In this document: positions 7,080-18,800 of the stretch, in pieces
How positions within the stretch are numbered: position 1 is the stretch's first letter
How the letters are laid out: every line of letters begins with the position of its first letter
Source of the DNA: Byssovorax sp.
GTDB taxonomy: Bacteria; Myxococcota_A; Polyangia; Polyangiales; Polyangiaceae
Length of the DNA stretch: 46,060 nucleotides
Reading direction: 5' to 3'
Assembly: GCA_025362495.1 (NCBI GenBank)
Contig: JANYGI010000081.1
Span: 1 to 46,060, forward strand
Position numbers and translations under genes: made by a program
Notes under the pieces: generated by a model
What the model saw: the letters and a program-made list of their open reading frames with translations, nothing else
Told to the model about the DNA's origin: nothing
Database searches by the model: none

Positions 7080-8042
7080 TCAGTGCACTGCGCCCGAGTC
7101 GACACGGCCCCACAGAACCCGGCGGATCGGCGCCGGGATCAGCGGGAAGAACGTGTAGCCCGCGCGCTTCTCCACCTCGCTCACGGAGGTGCGGTATTGC
7201 CCCCAGGGCTCGTCGAGGATGCCTGTCAGGTTGGGCATGATCACCGCGATGACCCGCGTCCGCTCGTTGATGTCGGCGAGCCCCTGCCCGCGGTCGAGCA
7301 CCACGACGATCTTGAAGCACGCCTCGGGCACCGCGACGCCGTGGCCGATCGTCTCGGGGCGCGCCGAGAACAGCCCACCTGCGGTGACGTAAAGCTCCTT
7401 GTTCTCCTTCTGCGACAGCTCTTGCAGGTAGTCCTCGAGCCGGAGCCAGGGCCCGGCGTTGAGGTCGTGCCGCTGCGGTAGCACGTTGGGCAGGTAGAAC
7501 GTGGCGAGGTTGTCCTCGGGCGTGCGCGTGCGTTCCTCCGAGCGCACCATGTGGCCACGATCGAACCCGGAGCCGGCGTAGTCCCGATCTTGCACCTGGT
7601 AATCGCCGCTCGGGAGCGAAGGATCGGTGAGGAACTTCCCCTTGTGCCGCGGCGCCGGGCCGAAATACGAGGCGTCGAGGTTCCAGCTCACCCAGTTGGC
7701 GACGTTCCGTTGCCGGTTGTACGAGAGCGCGTACTGGGGCTTGATCATCAGAAAATCGTCGTCGGGAGTCGCGCGCAGCGGGGTGCCGAGCGCGAGGTGA
7801 ACGCTGCCCGAGGTGTCCTGTGCCGAGGCGCTCGGCGGCGGCAAGGCGCTGTCGGCCGGCGGCTCCCGCGGGGGATCGTGGCGGGTCGGGCGGGCGTGCG
7901 GCGGCGAGGTGCCGTTGCCACGGCCCGGGCCGTGGGTCTCGAGATACCGGTCCGGTCGGCAGGCCGCGAAGCCGGCCCCGAGGACCAGCAGGCCAATCGC
8001 GCGGTTGCGGAGCCGCCGGAGAAAAGGGCTGGACCGGCTCAC
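7080..8042 (-). CDS. Exported DNA/RNA non-specific endonuclease (NucA type)
   Basis: 320 residues from a GTG with GAGGTGA upstream. A short signal segment (14-27) ends in FAAC, suggesting a lipoprotein, followed by a Pro/Ser-rich linker to about residue 80. The catalytic domain has the family signature DRGHM at 161-165 with the general-base His164. The PNVLPQRHDLNAGPWLRLE stretch supplies Asn195 and Glu203; their distances from the His (31 and 39) equal those I recall for His124, Asn155 and Glu163 of Anabaena NucA. This predicts a Mg-dependent nuclease cutting DNA and RNA outside the cytoplasm, for nutrient use, predation or defence. It lies 33 bp after the CapA-like gene, probably in one transcript, and near a NuiA-type inhibitor gene at 5409. 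All core residues are present, so it should be active. Confidence 0.9.
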   Translation of the reverse strand: MSRSSPFLRRLRNRAIGLLVLGAGFAACRPDRYLETHGPGRGNGTSPPHARPTRHDPPREPPADSALPPPSASAQDTSGSVHLALGTPLRATPDDDFLMIKPQYALSYNRQRNVANWVSWNLDASYFGPAPRHKGKFLTDPSLPSGDYQVQDRDYAGSGFDRGHMVRSEERTRTPEDNLATFYLPNVLPQRHDLNAGPWLRLEDYLQELSQKENKELYVTAGGLFSARPETIGHGVAVPEACFKIVVVLDRGQGLADINERTRVIAVIMPNLTGILDEPWGQYRTSVSEVEKRAGYTFFPLIPAPIRRVLWGRVDSGAVH

Positions 8043-8075
8043 AGGACGTCACCTCGCATCGGCGCTGTCATAGCA

Positions 8076-9197
8076 TCATCGCGGGCGCAGCGCTTTGTTC
8101 CGGATCGTCGCGCCGTCCAGCCCTTCGCTGTACTCCGCGACGCGAGCGAGGGTGTGATCGCGCTCCGCGCCCGCGAGAACGACCGGGCGAAAGTCGTTGC
8201 GCTCGGCCGACGTGGAGACGCGAACGGGGACGATCTCCTCGCTCGACGGCGCGATCAGGCCGCCTTCACGCCTGAACGAAGCGCGGTAGACGATGGCCTC
8301 GCGGTCCTTCGGATCGACGTTACCCCCGAAGACGAAGTTGCCGAGCGAGTAGACGATGCGCCGGCCGCGGTAGGTCTCGATCCCCTGGATCACGTGAGGA
8401 TGCGTGCCGAGGACCAGATCCGCCCCGGCGTCGATCGCCGCGCGGCCGAGCGCGCGCTGCACATCGATGATCTCGTGGACGCCCTCGAGCCCCCAGTGGA
8501 ACGAGACGATCACCAGGTTGTCTGGCCGCTTGCGCGCCGCGACGGCGCTCCGCACCCGGGCGATCATCACCGGATCTCCGCCGGTGAAGCCGAGGTTGTG
8601 GACCTCGACGCCCTTGACGATCCGCGTGTCGACGAGATCGTACCCCGCCGCCCCGACGCCGACCTCGCGCAGCGCCCGGCGGGTGTCCAGGTAGCCTTTG
8701 CCGCCGAAATCGTGGCTGTGGTTGTTGGCCAGATTGACCACCTCGACGCTGCCTTCGCGCAGGATCGCCGCGTATTCAGGCCTGCCGCGGAAGTGAAACG
8801 GCACGTCCTCCGCGGGCTCGAACGACGCGGTGAGCGTCCCCTCGAGATTGGCAATCGTGACGTCGTCGTCCTGGAGCAGCTGCAGCACGCCCGAGAAGGG
8901 ATAGCGAAGGTCGCCGCCGTGCGCCGCCATCACCGCGTCGAACGCCCCCTGCGCTGAAGCGCTCTTGCTGTCGCCGCCGAGGGTGCAGTCCCCTACCCCG
9001 CTGATCCGTACCGTGACCGGCGAAGGCGCCTCGATCCCGGCGGCCGAGGCCGAGGCCGAGGCTTTCGCTGGCACCGACACGGGCGCAGCTACCGACGCAG
9101 CCGTTGGCAAGCCGGCGTCGACCGGCCCGGCGCCGTGGCCACATCCCGCGCCGACGAGCAGCGCGAGCACGGCCGCACACGGCCCGCGCGGGCCCAC
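8076..9197 (-). CDS. CapA family protein (metallophosphatase-like fold)
   Basis: 373 residues from a GTG at 9197, five bases after the TetR stop codon; the frame is open further upstream but that part overlaps the TetR gene. A hydrophobic segment ends at GAGC (Cys19), so it may be an exported lipoprotein, with an Ala/Ser/Val-rich linker to residue 60. The domain shows every CapA landmark: GVGDCTLGGD (67-76), NLEG (117-120), NNHSHD (159-164), HWGLEG (234-239), GTHPHVIQG (264-272) and SLGNFVF (284-290). CapA/PgsA proteins take part in poly-gamma-glutamate or capsule export in Bacillus, but family members occur widely in other settings. Whether this one acts on the NRPS product is unknown. The gene sits between TetR and the nuclease with very short gaps, suggesting translational coupling to TetR. 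Confidence 0.88.
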   Translation of the reverse strand: MGPRGPCAAVLALLVGAGCGHGAGPVDAGLPTAASVAAPVSVPAKASASASAAGIEAPSPVTVRISGVGDCTLGGDSKSASAQGAFDAVMAAHGGDLRYPFSGVLQLLQDDDVTIANLEGTLTASFEPAEDVPFHFRGRPEYAAILREGSVEVVNLANNHSHDFGGKGYLDTRRALREVGVGAAGYDLVDTRIVKGVEVHNLGFTGGDPVMIARVRSAVAARKRPDNLVIVSFHWGLEGVHEIIDVQRALGRAAIDAGADLVLGTHPHVIQGIETYRGRRIVYSLGNFVFGGNVDPKDREAIVYRASFRREGGLIAPSSEEIVPVRVSTSAERNDFRPVVLAGAERDHTLARVAEYSEGLDGATIRNKALRPR

Positions 9198-9202
9198 GAG
9201 GA

Positions 9203-9844
9203 TCAGGTCGCGAGCGGGTTGGGCCGCGGAGCCCCGCCACGGACGCCGTCGAGGAAGATCCTCGTGACGCCGCCGAGCATCACCGGCAGCGGCAGGCTCG
9301 CGTCCGACGTCCACGAGAGCATCGCCGCGAAGACGTTGAGCAGAAACAGATCCGAGAGCATCTCGGCGGGCAGGAACGGGTTGAGCTCGCCGCGCTCCGA
9401 CGCTGTCTTGAGGAACGGCGTCAGCGCGACCGAGACCGCGCTCGTGGGGTGGCGCGCCGCGCCGCCGCCGCCGCGCGCGAAGTAGCGCAGCGCGACCATG
9501 GCGACGTCGGGGAAGAGGCGCGGATCGTCCTGCCATTCGTGGCCGATCGCCGTCCACGCGGCCTCGAGCGCCGCTTCGAGATGCGTGTCGGGGCCGAGCT
9601 CGGCGAGCGCCGCGCCGACGCGGATCTCCGACGCCGCTAGGCACTGGGCCAGCACTTCTTCCTTCGTGGCGAAGTGGAAGTAGAAGGCCCCGTGGCTGAC
9701 GCCCGCGGCCTCGGCGATGTCGTCGATGCGCGCGACCGAGAAGCCGTCGCGACGAAAGACGTCCATCGCGGCCTGGTAAATGCGCTTCCGCGTGTCCTCG
9801 CGCCGGAGGTCGCGGCTCGTCGCTCGGGGCGCGGGGGCGGTCAT
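9203..9844 (-). CDS. TetR family transcriptional regulator
   Basis: 213 residues from the ATG at 9844. The N-terminal domain is a classic TetR helix-turn-helix: EDTRKRIYQAAMDVF (16-30), DGFSVARIDDIAEAAGVS (33-50), then HGAFYFHFATKEEVL (51-65). The remaining helices form the ligand-binding and dimer domain, whose ligand cannot be read from sequence. An earlier ATG at 9931 would overlap the end of the NRPS gene and adds a stretch not typical of the family, so I chose 9844; neither start has a strong Shine-Dalgarno. The gene is 52 bp downstream of NRPS-B on the same strand. TetR proteins next to biosynthetic or export genes usually repress them, so control of the NRPS operon or of capA is a reasonable guess. 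No operator is identified. Confidence 0.9.
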   Translation of the reverse strand: MTAPAPRATSRDLRREDTRKRIYQAAMDVFRRDGFSVARIDDIAEAAGVSHGAFYFHFATKEEVLAQCLAASEIRVGAALAELGPDTHLEAALEAAWTAIGHEWQDDPRLFPDVAMVALRYFARGGGGAARHPTSAVSVALTPFLKTASERGELNPFLPAEMLSDLFLLNVFAAMLSWTSDASLPLPVMLGGVTRIFLDGVRGGAPRPNPLAT

Positions 9845-9896
9845 GAGGGCGCGGAGGGTCGCTTCCCGCGCGCCTCGTGTCAAGCGTGGAAACTGC

Positions 9897-12800
9897 TCAA
9901 TCTTGCTCCAGATCGTTGTCGTGCTCGCCATCGTCGTCGCCGTCGCCGTCGCCGTCGCCGCCGGGGTCGAAGCCCGCGAGCATGTCGATCATGTCCTGCG
10001 TGACGCTGGCGTTCTGGAAGTCGGACGGCGTCGCGCCACCCGCTTCAGGCGAGAGGCAGTGCGCGATCAGGCCGCGCAACGCCTCGATGAATCCCGCTGC
10101 AAACGCCTCGATCGTCGCGGCGCGATGCCGCGCCTCGCTGTACGTGAAGCGCAGGTGGAGCCGCCCGCCGGTGACGCTTCCGACGATCTCCAGCAGGTGG
10201 GTGCGCGTCGCGCGCGGATTCAGCGCGGGACCCGAGGGCTCGCGCGCGGGCCGGGCCAGCCCGCGGGCGGATGACGATTTCGCGGCAGCCTCGCCTGACA
10301 CGAGCGCGGACGGGGACGGCGGCGCGGGCTCGGCGGATCCGGGCAGATCGAACTGCCCGAGGTAGTTGAAGATCACCTCGGCCTGCGGCATCGCGGCGAG
10401 CCGAGCGCCGACGTCGTCGCCGCGGCGGAGGTGCCGGAGCAGGCCGTAGCCCACGCCGCGCTCGGGGATCGCGCGGAGCTGCTCCTTCACCGACTTGAGC
10501 AGCTCGCCCGGCCCGCGCGCGTCGCCCCGCGCGAGCACGACCGGGAAGATCGAGGTGAACCACCCGACCGTGCGCGTGAGATCGACGTCGGCGAAGAGCT
10601 CCTCGCGGCCGTGCCCTTCGAGATCGACGAGCGCGGCGGCGTCGCCCGTCCAGCGCGCGAACGACTCGACGAACGCGCTCAGCAGCACGTCGTTGATCTG
10701 GGTCCGGTAGACGCCGGGCACGTCGCGCAGCAGGTGCTCGGTCTCGTCCGCGCCGAGCGATACGGTGATGGTCCGCGCCGACGCTTCGTCGTTGCGTCCG
10801 GTGTCGTGATCGAGCGGAATGTGCTGGATTCCACGGCGATCTTGTTCGCGCCAGAACGCGATCTCCGACGCGGCGATCCCGCTCTCGGCGTGCTCGACGA
10901 GGCGCTCGGCCCAGCGCTTGAACGAGGTGGTCTTGCGCGGCAGGACGATCGCGCCGTCGCCCGCGCGCGCCTGCGCGTACCCGCTCCAGAGATCTTCGAA
11001 GAGGATCCGCCACGACACGCCATCGACGGCGAGGTGGTGAATCGCGAGGAACACCCGCGGCGCGCGGGCGGGCCCGAGATCGAGGCAAACGACGCGGACC
11101 ACCGGCCCGGCGTCGAGATCGAGGCTGGCCTGCGCGTCGGCGCACGCGCGCTCGATCGCCGCGCTGGTGTCCGCCGCGGCGACGCCGGCGAGATCGACGA
11201 TTCGCAGCGGCGAAGGCCCGCCGGGCGCGACGAAGATCTGCTCGAGACCCGACGCCTCGCGGTGCAGCCGGAGGCGCAGCGCGTCGTGGTGGTCGAGCAG
11301 CGCGGAGACGGCCCGCTCGAGCGCCGCGATTTCCAGGCGATCCGAGACCTCGACGAGGAAGGCCTGGTTCCAGTGGTGCGCGCCCTCGAGCGCCAGCGAC
11401 GCCCACCAGCGCTGGATCGGCGTGAGCGGCGCCGCGCCCGTGACCGGCCCTTGCTCGGCGTCGATGACCACGCGCCCCTGCCCCGCGACCTCGGCCAGCT
11501 CGGCGATCGTTTGATGCTGGAACATCTGCCGCGGCGTGATCACCAGGCCCGCCTGCTGCGCGCGCGAGACCACCTGGATCGAGAGGATCGAGTCGCCGCC
11601 GCTGGAGAAGAAGTTGTCGTGGACGCCGACCTGCTTGCGCCGGAGCACCGCCCGCCAGATCCGCGTCAGCTCTTCCTCGATCGCGGTCCGCGCCGCGACG
11701 AAGTCCTCGCCCAGCGCGGCCTCGCCGCCCTGCTCCGGGGCCGGCAGAGCGGCCCTGTCGACCTTGCCATTCGTGGTGAGCGGCAGCGTGCCTTGCACCA
11801 CGAACGCGGCGGGGATCATGTACTCCGGCAGCGTGTCCTTGAGGAACGCGCGCAGCTCGACCACGGTCGGAGCACTGCCGTTCTCGCAGCCGAGATAGGC
11901 CACGAGGCGCTTCTGCCCGGGCACGTCCTCGCGCGCCAGGACCGCGATTTCTCGCACCGCGGGGTGCCGCGCCAGCGCCGCCTCGATCTCGCCGAGCTCG
12001 ATCCGATAGCCGCGGATCTTCACCTGATGGTCGATGCGCCCGAGGTACTCGAGCACCCCGGAGGGCAGGTGTCGCGCGAGATCGCCGGTCCGGTAGAGCC
12101 GCGCCCCGGGAGGCCCGAACGGATCAGGCAAGAAGCGCTCGGCCGTGAGCTCCGGCCGGTTCAGGTAGCCTCGCCCGACCTGCACGCCGCCGATGTAGAT
12201 CTCCCCGACCACGCCTGTCGGCACCGGCGTGAGGTGCCGATCGAGCACGTAAAGCTGGGTGTTGGCGATCGGACGACCGATGGGCACCGCGCCCGGGTTG
12301 GCCTCGCCGGCGGCGACCTCGTGGACACAGCAGCCGACCACCGTCTCGGTCGGGCCATACTCGTTGATCAGGCGCGTGGCCGGGGCGTTCTCCTGGAAGA
12401 ATGCCAGGCTCTTTCCCATCAGCGCTTCGCCGCCGATGATGAACGCGCCGGTCCGACTGGCTGCCTCCGTCGGCGCGAGCTGCTGACTCAGCACCTCGAG
12501 GTGAGCGGGGGTGATCTTGACGAGGCTCTGATTGTCGCTCTCGCGGAGCGCCGTGGCCAGGGCCTCGATCCCCTGCCCCTCGGGCACGAGCGTGACGCAT
12601 TTGCCGGTGAGCAGCGGAGTGAACAGGCTGGTGACCGTGAGATCGAAGCCAATCGACGAGTGGAGCGGCGCGCCCTGCCCCTCGGCGACGCGATAGGCCT
12701 GGATTGCCCAGGTGAGGTAATTGACGACGCCGCGGTGGACGAGCATCGCGCCCTTGGGCCTGCCGGTCGAGCCCGAGGTGTAGATCACGTAGGCGAGATC

Positions 12801-15800
12801 CCCGGGCCCGGAGCCGCCCTCGAGAGCAGCAGTGGACTCGGCGCCGATCGCCGCCCAGTCGCCGTCGATCGCCACGATCTGCGCTTTGCCCACCGGCAGC
12901 AGCGCGACGAGGCTCGACTCGGTCAACAGCACCGGCGCCCCGGCGTCCTCGAGCATGAAGGCCAGGCGCTCCCGCGGATACTCGGGATCCATCGGCACGT
13001 AGGCGCCCCCGGCCTTGAGGACCCCGAGGATGGCGACCACCAGCGCGAGCGAGCGACGGGTGCAGACCCCGACGAGGACATCGGGCCGGACGCCGCGGGA
13101 TCTCAGGTACGAAGCGAGCTGATTGGCCCGCTCGTCGAGGGCGCGATACGTGAGGTGCTCACCCCCACAGGCCACCGCGACGGCGTCCGGCGTCCGGCGC
13201 GCCTGGGCCGCGAAGAGGCCATGAACGGTGGCGTCGCGCGGGAAATCGGCCTCGGTCCGGTTCCAGTCGACGACGAGGTGCCGGCGCTCGTCCGCCGGCA
13301 AGAGAGGCAATTGCCAGAGAGGCATGCTCGGATCGTGGACGATACCTTCGAGGAGGACGCGGAAGTAGCCGACCATGCGCTCGATCGTGGAGGCGTCGAA
13401 CAGATCCGTCGCGAACTCGAGGGCTCCCACGAGGCCGCCGTCCGCGCGCGGGGTCATCCCGAGGGTGAGGTCGAATTTCGCGGTCCCGCCGTCGACGGCG
13501 GCGCCGCGAAGCGTGAGGCCCGTCGGCGCCGTCATGCCGCCGGCCGGCGTGTTCTGGAGGATGAACATCACCTGAAAGATCGGCGAGCGGCTCAGATCGC
13601 GCTCCGGCGCGATCTCCTGCACCAGGCGCTCGAAGGGCAGATCCTGGTGGGCATAGGCGTCGAGGCAGGTCTCCTTCACCCGCGCGAGGAGATCGGCGAA
13701 CGAGAGGTCGTCCGAGATCTCGGCGCGGAGCACGAGCGTGTTGAGGAAGAAGCCCATCAGGCGCTCGGTCTCGACGCGAGTCCGACCGGCGATCGGCGAG
13801 CCGACGACGATGTCGCTCTGCCCGGTGATCCGGTGGAGGAGCACGTCGAAGGCCGCGAGAAGGGTCATGAAGAGCGTGGCGCCCTCGCGGCGACCGAGCT
13901 CCTGCAGCGCCCCGCCGAGGTCGCTCGGGACGGTGAACGTGACGGTGCTCCCGGCGTGGGTCTGCACGGGCGGACGCGGGCGATCGGTCGGCAGCTCGAT
14001 GGCGCGGGGAGCGCCCGCGAGGCGCGCCGCGAGGTGGTCGAGCTGCTGCTGGAGAGCTTCGCCGGTGAACCAGCTCCGCTGCCAGTGGGCGTAGTCGGCG
14101 TACTGGATCGGCAGCGCCGGGAGCGGCGAGGGGCGCCCCCCGAGCAGCGCGTCGTAGAGCGCGGCGATCTCGCGGTTGAGCACGCCGATGCTCCAGCCGT
14201 CGGATACGATGTGGTGCATCGTCAACAAGAGGGCATGATCGTCGTCGGCGAGGTCGATGAGGCGAGCGCGGATCACCGGCCCGGTGCGCAGATCGAAGGG
14301 TGCGCGGGCCTCGATCAGCGCCTCGTGACGCACGATCGCTCCGCGGTCGGCGACGGGCAGATCGCGCCGGAGGGTGACCTCGAAGGGCATCGTCGCGTCG
14401 TCGTGGATCACCGGCACCGGGCGCCCGTCGACGGTCGAGAACGTCGTCCGCAGGACCTCGTGCCGCGCGACGATCGCCGAGAGCGCGCGCTCGAGGACGC
14501 CGACATCGAGCGCCCCCTCGAGGCGCAAGACCTCGGGGATGATGTACGAGGGGTCGCCGGGCTCGAGCTGATCGAGGAACCAGAGGCGCTCCTGGCCGAA
14601 GGAGAGCAGCGTCGCGTCCTCGCGCGCCACGCGGACGAGCGGCGGCGGGGGCACGCCGCGATCGGCGCGGAGAGCCGCGTCGACGCGCGTCGCGAGCTCG
14701 GCCGGCGTCGGCGCTTCGAAGAGCGCGCGCAGCGGCAGCTCGACCCCGAACGCGGCGCGCGCGCGGGCGATCACCTGCGTCGCGAGGAGCGAGTGGCCGC
14801 CGAGCTCGAAGAAGCCTGCGGCGGCGGAGATCGTCGGCACGCGCAGCACCTCGGCGAAGATCGCGGCGAGCGCCTGCTCGACGGGACCGCGGGGGGCGAC
14901 GTACGCGCGCGCCGCGTCCAGCGGGGCTCCGGGCGCGGGGAGCGCCCGGCGATCGATCTTGCCGTTGGCGTTGAGCGGCATCGCCTCGAGGACCACGAAG
15001 GCCGACGGCAGCAGATACTCGGGCAGGCGCGCCTCCAGGAAGGCCTCGAGCGCCCCGACGTCCGCCGCGGCGTCGTCGTCGAGGACCACGTAGGCGACGA
15101 GGCGCTTGTCCCCGGGCACATCTTCGCGCGCGAGCACCGTCACCGCGCGCACCGCGGGGTGCTGCGCGAGGGCGGCCTCGATCTCGCCGAGCTCGATCCG
15201 GTAGCCGCGGATTTTCACCTGGAAATCGCGGCGACCGAGGAACGCCAGCGCGCCGCCTTCCCGGAAGCGAACCAGGTCGCCGGTGCGGTAGAGCCGGCCC
15301 TCGCCGCTGAACGTGTCGGGCACGAAGCGCTCGGCGGTGAGCTCGGGACGATCGAGGTAGCCGCGCGCGACGCCGTCGCCGCCGACGTAGAGCTCGCCGG
15401 GGACGCCCACCGGCGCGAGCTGCCCGCGCGCGTCGAGCACATACACCGTGGTGTTGGCGATGGGCCTCCCGATCGGGATGGTGCCAATCGTATCCGCCTG
15501 GGTGACGGTGTGGCACGTCGTGAACGTCGTCCCCTCGGTGGGGCCGTAGCCGTTGATAATCGCCACGCCCGGGAGCGCGGCGAGCGCCTTTCGCACGTGC
15601 GAGCCCGAGATCGCGTCGCCGCCGGTGAGGACGCGGCGGAGCGAGCGCAGACCGTCGAGGTCGCTGTCGACCACGGCGTTGAACAGGCCCGTGGTGAGCC
15701 AGAGCGTGGTGACGCCGTGGCGACGGACGACGGCGCCGAGCTCGTCGAGCGCCGGCGGATCGTTCGGGAAAATCACCAGCCTGCCGCCGTTGAGGAGCGC

Positions 15801-18800
15801 GCCCCAGATCTCGAACGTGGCGGCGTCGAAGGCGATCGGCGCGAGCTGGAGGAAGACCTCGTCGGCGCCGAACGGGGTGTAGTCGGCGCCCTTCACGAGG
15901 CGCACGACGCCGCGATGAAGCACGAGGACGCCCTTGGGCGTGCCCGTCGATCCCGAGGTGTACATCACGTAGGCGAGGCTCTCGCCAGTGGTCGCGGCCG
16001 GGAGGCGCTCACCGCTCTCGGCGGCGAGGGACGACGCCGACGCGTCGACGCACCTGATCCGGCCGTCGTCGAGGAGGGCCGGATCGGGGATGGCGCCGGC
16101 CGTGACGACGAGCCGCAGCCCGGCGTCGTCGCGGAGGAACGCGAGCCGCTGCGGAGGATAGGCAGGATCGAGCGGGACGTAGGCGCCGCCTGCCTTGAGG
16201 ATCGCCAGGGTGGCGATCACCATCTCGAGCGAGCGCCGCGCGAACAGGCCGACGCGCTGCTCGGGGCCGACGCCCTGTTTTTGAAGCGCTCGGGCGAGCT
16301 GGTTGGCGCGGCGATCGAGCTCCTCGTAGCTGAGCGCGGCGTCGCCGAAGACGACGGCGATCGCCTCGGGCGCGGCGTCGACCTGGGCCTCGAAGACGGC
16401 GGCGATCCCGAGGTCGCGCGGGTAGGCGGCGCGCGCGCCGCTCCACGCGTCGAGCAAGAGGCGGCGCTCGGCCTCGTCGATCAGCGAGATGTCGGTGACC
16501 CTGACGCCGGGATCGCGCGCGACGTCGGCGAGGATCGCGGTGAAATGGCCGCAAAGTCGATCGATCGTCGCCGGGTCGAAGAGAGCGACGTTGTACTCGA
16601 AGCCGCCGGCGAGCCCGCCCGCGCCCTCCTGCATCGTCAGCGTCAGATCGAACTTCGCCGTCACCGTCGGGCTCGCGAGCTCGCGCCGCGTCACCGGAGA
16701 GCGCGCGACCGCCCCCTTCGGCATGTTCTGGAGCGCGAACATCACCTGGAAAAGCGGCGATCGGCCGGGCTCGCGATCGGGCTCGAGCTCCTGCACCAGG
16801 CGTTCAAAGGGAAGATCCTGGTGGGCGTACGCGCCGAGGCAGGTCTCCTTCACCTGCGCGAGCAGGTCGCGGAAGGAGGCGTCGGCGGCGATGCGCGCCC
16901 GGAGGACGACCGTGTTGACGAAAAAGCCGACGAGGCCATCGGTATCGGGCTGGGTGCGGTTGGCGATCGGCGTCCCGACGACGACGTCGTCTTGCCCGGA
17001 GTAACGGTGCAGCAGCACGTCGAACGCGGCGAGCAGCGTCATGAAGAGCGTCACGCCTTCACGGCGGGAGAGGCCGGCGAGCGACTCGGCCAGCGTCGGC
17101 GGCACCAGGAACACGCGACGCGCGCCGACGGTCGTCGGCGTCGGCGGGCGGGGCCGATCCGTCGGGAGCTCGAGCGCGCGCGGCGCGTCGGCGAGGTGCT
17201 CCTTCCAGTACGCGAGCGCCGACGCGAGGACGTCGCCCGACAGCCACGCGCGTTGCCACGCGGCGTAGTCGCCGTACTGGATCCGGAGATCGCGCAGCGG
17301 GGTCGGCTCACCGCGCGAAAACGCCCCGTAGAGCGCCGCGATTTCGCGATCGAGCACGCTCTGGCTCCACCCGTCGGTGACGATGTGGTGCAGGGCGAGG
17401 AGGAGCACGTGGTCCTCGTCGCCGAGCGCGAGCAGCCGCGCGCGGAAGAGCGGCCCGGTCGCGAGATCAAACGGTCGCCGCGCCTCCGCGCCGATCTCGG
17501 CGCGGGCCGCGGCGCTGCGTTGCTCGACGGGCAACGTCGTCAACGAAGTGACCGGCAGGGCGACGTCGTCGGGCGCATCGACGACGGCCAGCGGGCTGCC
17601 ACCGACGACCTTCACCGTCGTACGGAGGATCTCGTGACGGCGCACCACCTCGGCGAGCGCGCGGCGGAGAGCGACTTCATCGAGCGCGCCCGCAAGGTAG
17701 ATCGGCAGCGGCACCACGTACGAGGCGTCGCCCGGCTCGAGTTGATCGAGGAACCAGAGGCGCTCTTCTGCGAACGAGAGCGCGCGGGTCTCGCGCGGAC
17801 CGAGGGCCACGATCGGCGGGATCGCGGTGCCCCGATCGGCGGCGAGCGCGGCCTCCACGCGGCGCGCGAGCTCGGCGGGCGTGGTCGCCTCGAAGAGGGC
17901 GCGCAGCGAGAGGGAGACGCCGAGCGCGGCCCGGACTCGCCCGATGGCCTGCGTGGCGAGGAGCGAGTGGCCGCCGAGCTCGAAGAAGCCGTCGTGCGCG
18001 GAGACGTCGGGGTGACGGAGCAGCTCGCTGAAGATCGCGGCGATGGCCTGCTCGATCGACCCGCGTGGCGCCACGTGCTCGCGGGCGGAGATCGCCGCCG
18101 CGTCGGGCGCCGGCAGCGCCTTGCGAGCGACCTTGCCGTTCTCGTTGAGCGGCAGCGCGGCGAGGGTGACGAACGCCGAGGGCACCAGGTAGTCGGGCAA
18201 GCGATCGGCGAGGAACGCCTTGAATTCCGCGGGCGATGGGGCCGCCCCGTCGCCGACGGCGACGTAGGCGACGAGGCGCTTGTCGCCGGGGATGTCCTCG
18301 CGCGCGAGCACGCAGACCGCGCGCGCCGACGGGTGCTGCGCGAGCACGGCCTCGATCTCGCCGAGCTCGATCCGGAAGCCGCGGATCTTCACCTGGAAAT
18401 CGCGCCGCCCGATGAAGGCGAGGAGGCCGCCTTCGAGGAACCGGACGACGTCGCCCGTGCGGTACAGCTGACCCGATCTGCTGAAAACATCGGGGGAGAA
18501 GCGCTCGGCGGTGAGCTCGGGACGATCGAGGTAGCCGCGCGCGACGCCGTCGCCGCCGACGTACAGCTCGCCGAGGACGCCGAGCGGCGCGAGCTGCCGG
18601 TGCGCGTCGAGCACGTAGACCGTGGTGTTGGCGATGGGCCGCCCGATGGAGATGGTGCCCAGCGTGTCCGCCGCGAGCACGGTGTGGCACGTCGTGAACG
18701 TCGTCCCCTCGGTGGGGCCGTAGCCGTTGATGATCGTCACGCCGGGGAGCGTGGCGAGGGCGCGCTCGACGTGCGGAACCGAGAGCGCGTCGCCGCCGGT

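Noticed and set aside
6922-8052. Upstream extension of the propeller lipoprotein frame to 722 codons
   Set aside because: It overlaps the nuclease gene in another frame, and a GGAGG site plus a lipoprotein signal fix the start at 6921.
9198-9644. Upstream extension of the CapA frame
   Set aside because: It overlaps the TetR coding region and is low-complexity Arg/Ala/Pro text; the lipoprotein-like signal begins at the GTG at 9197.
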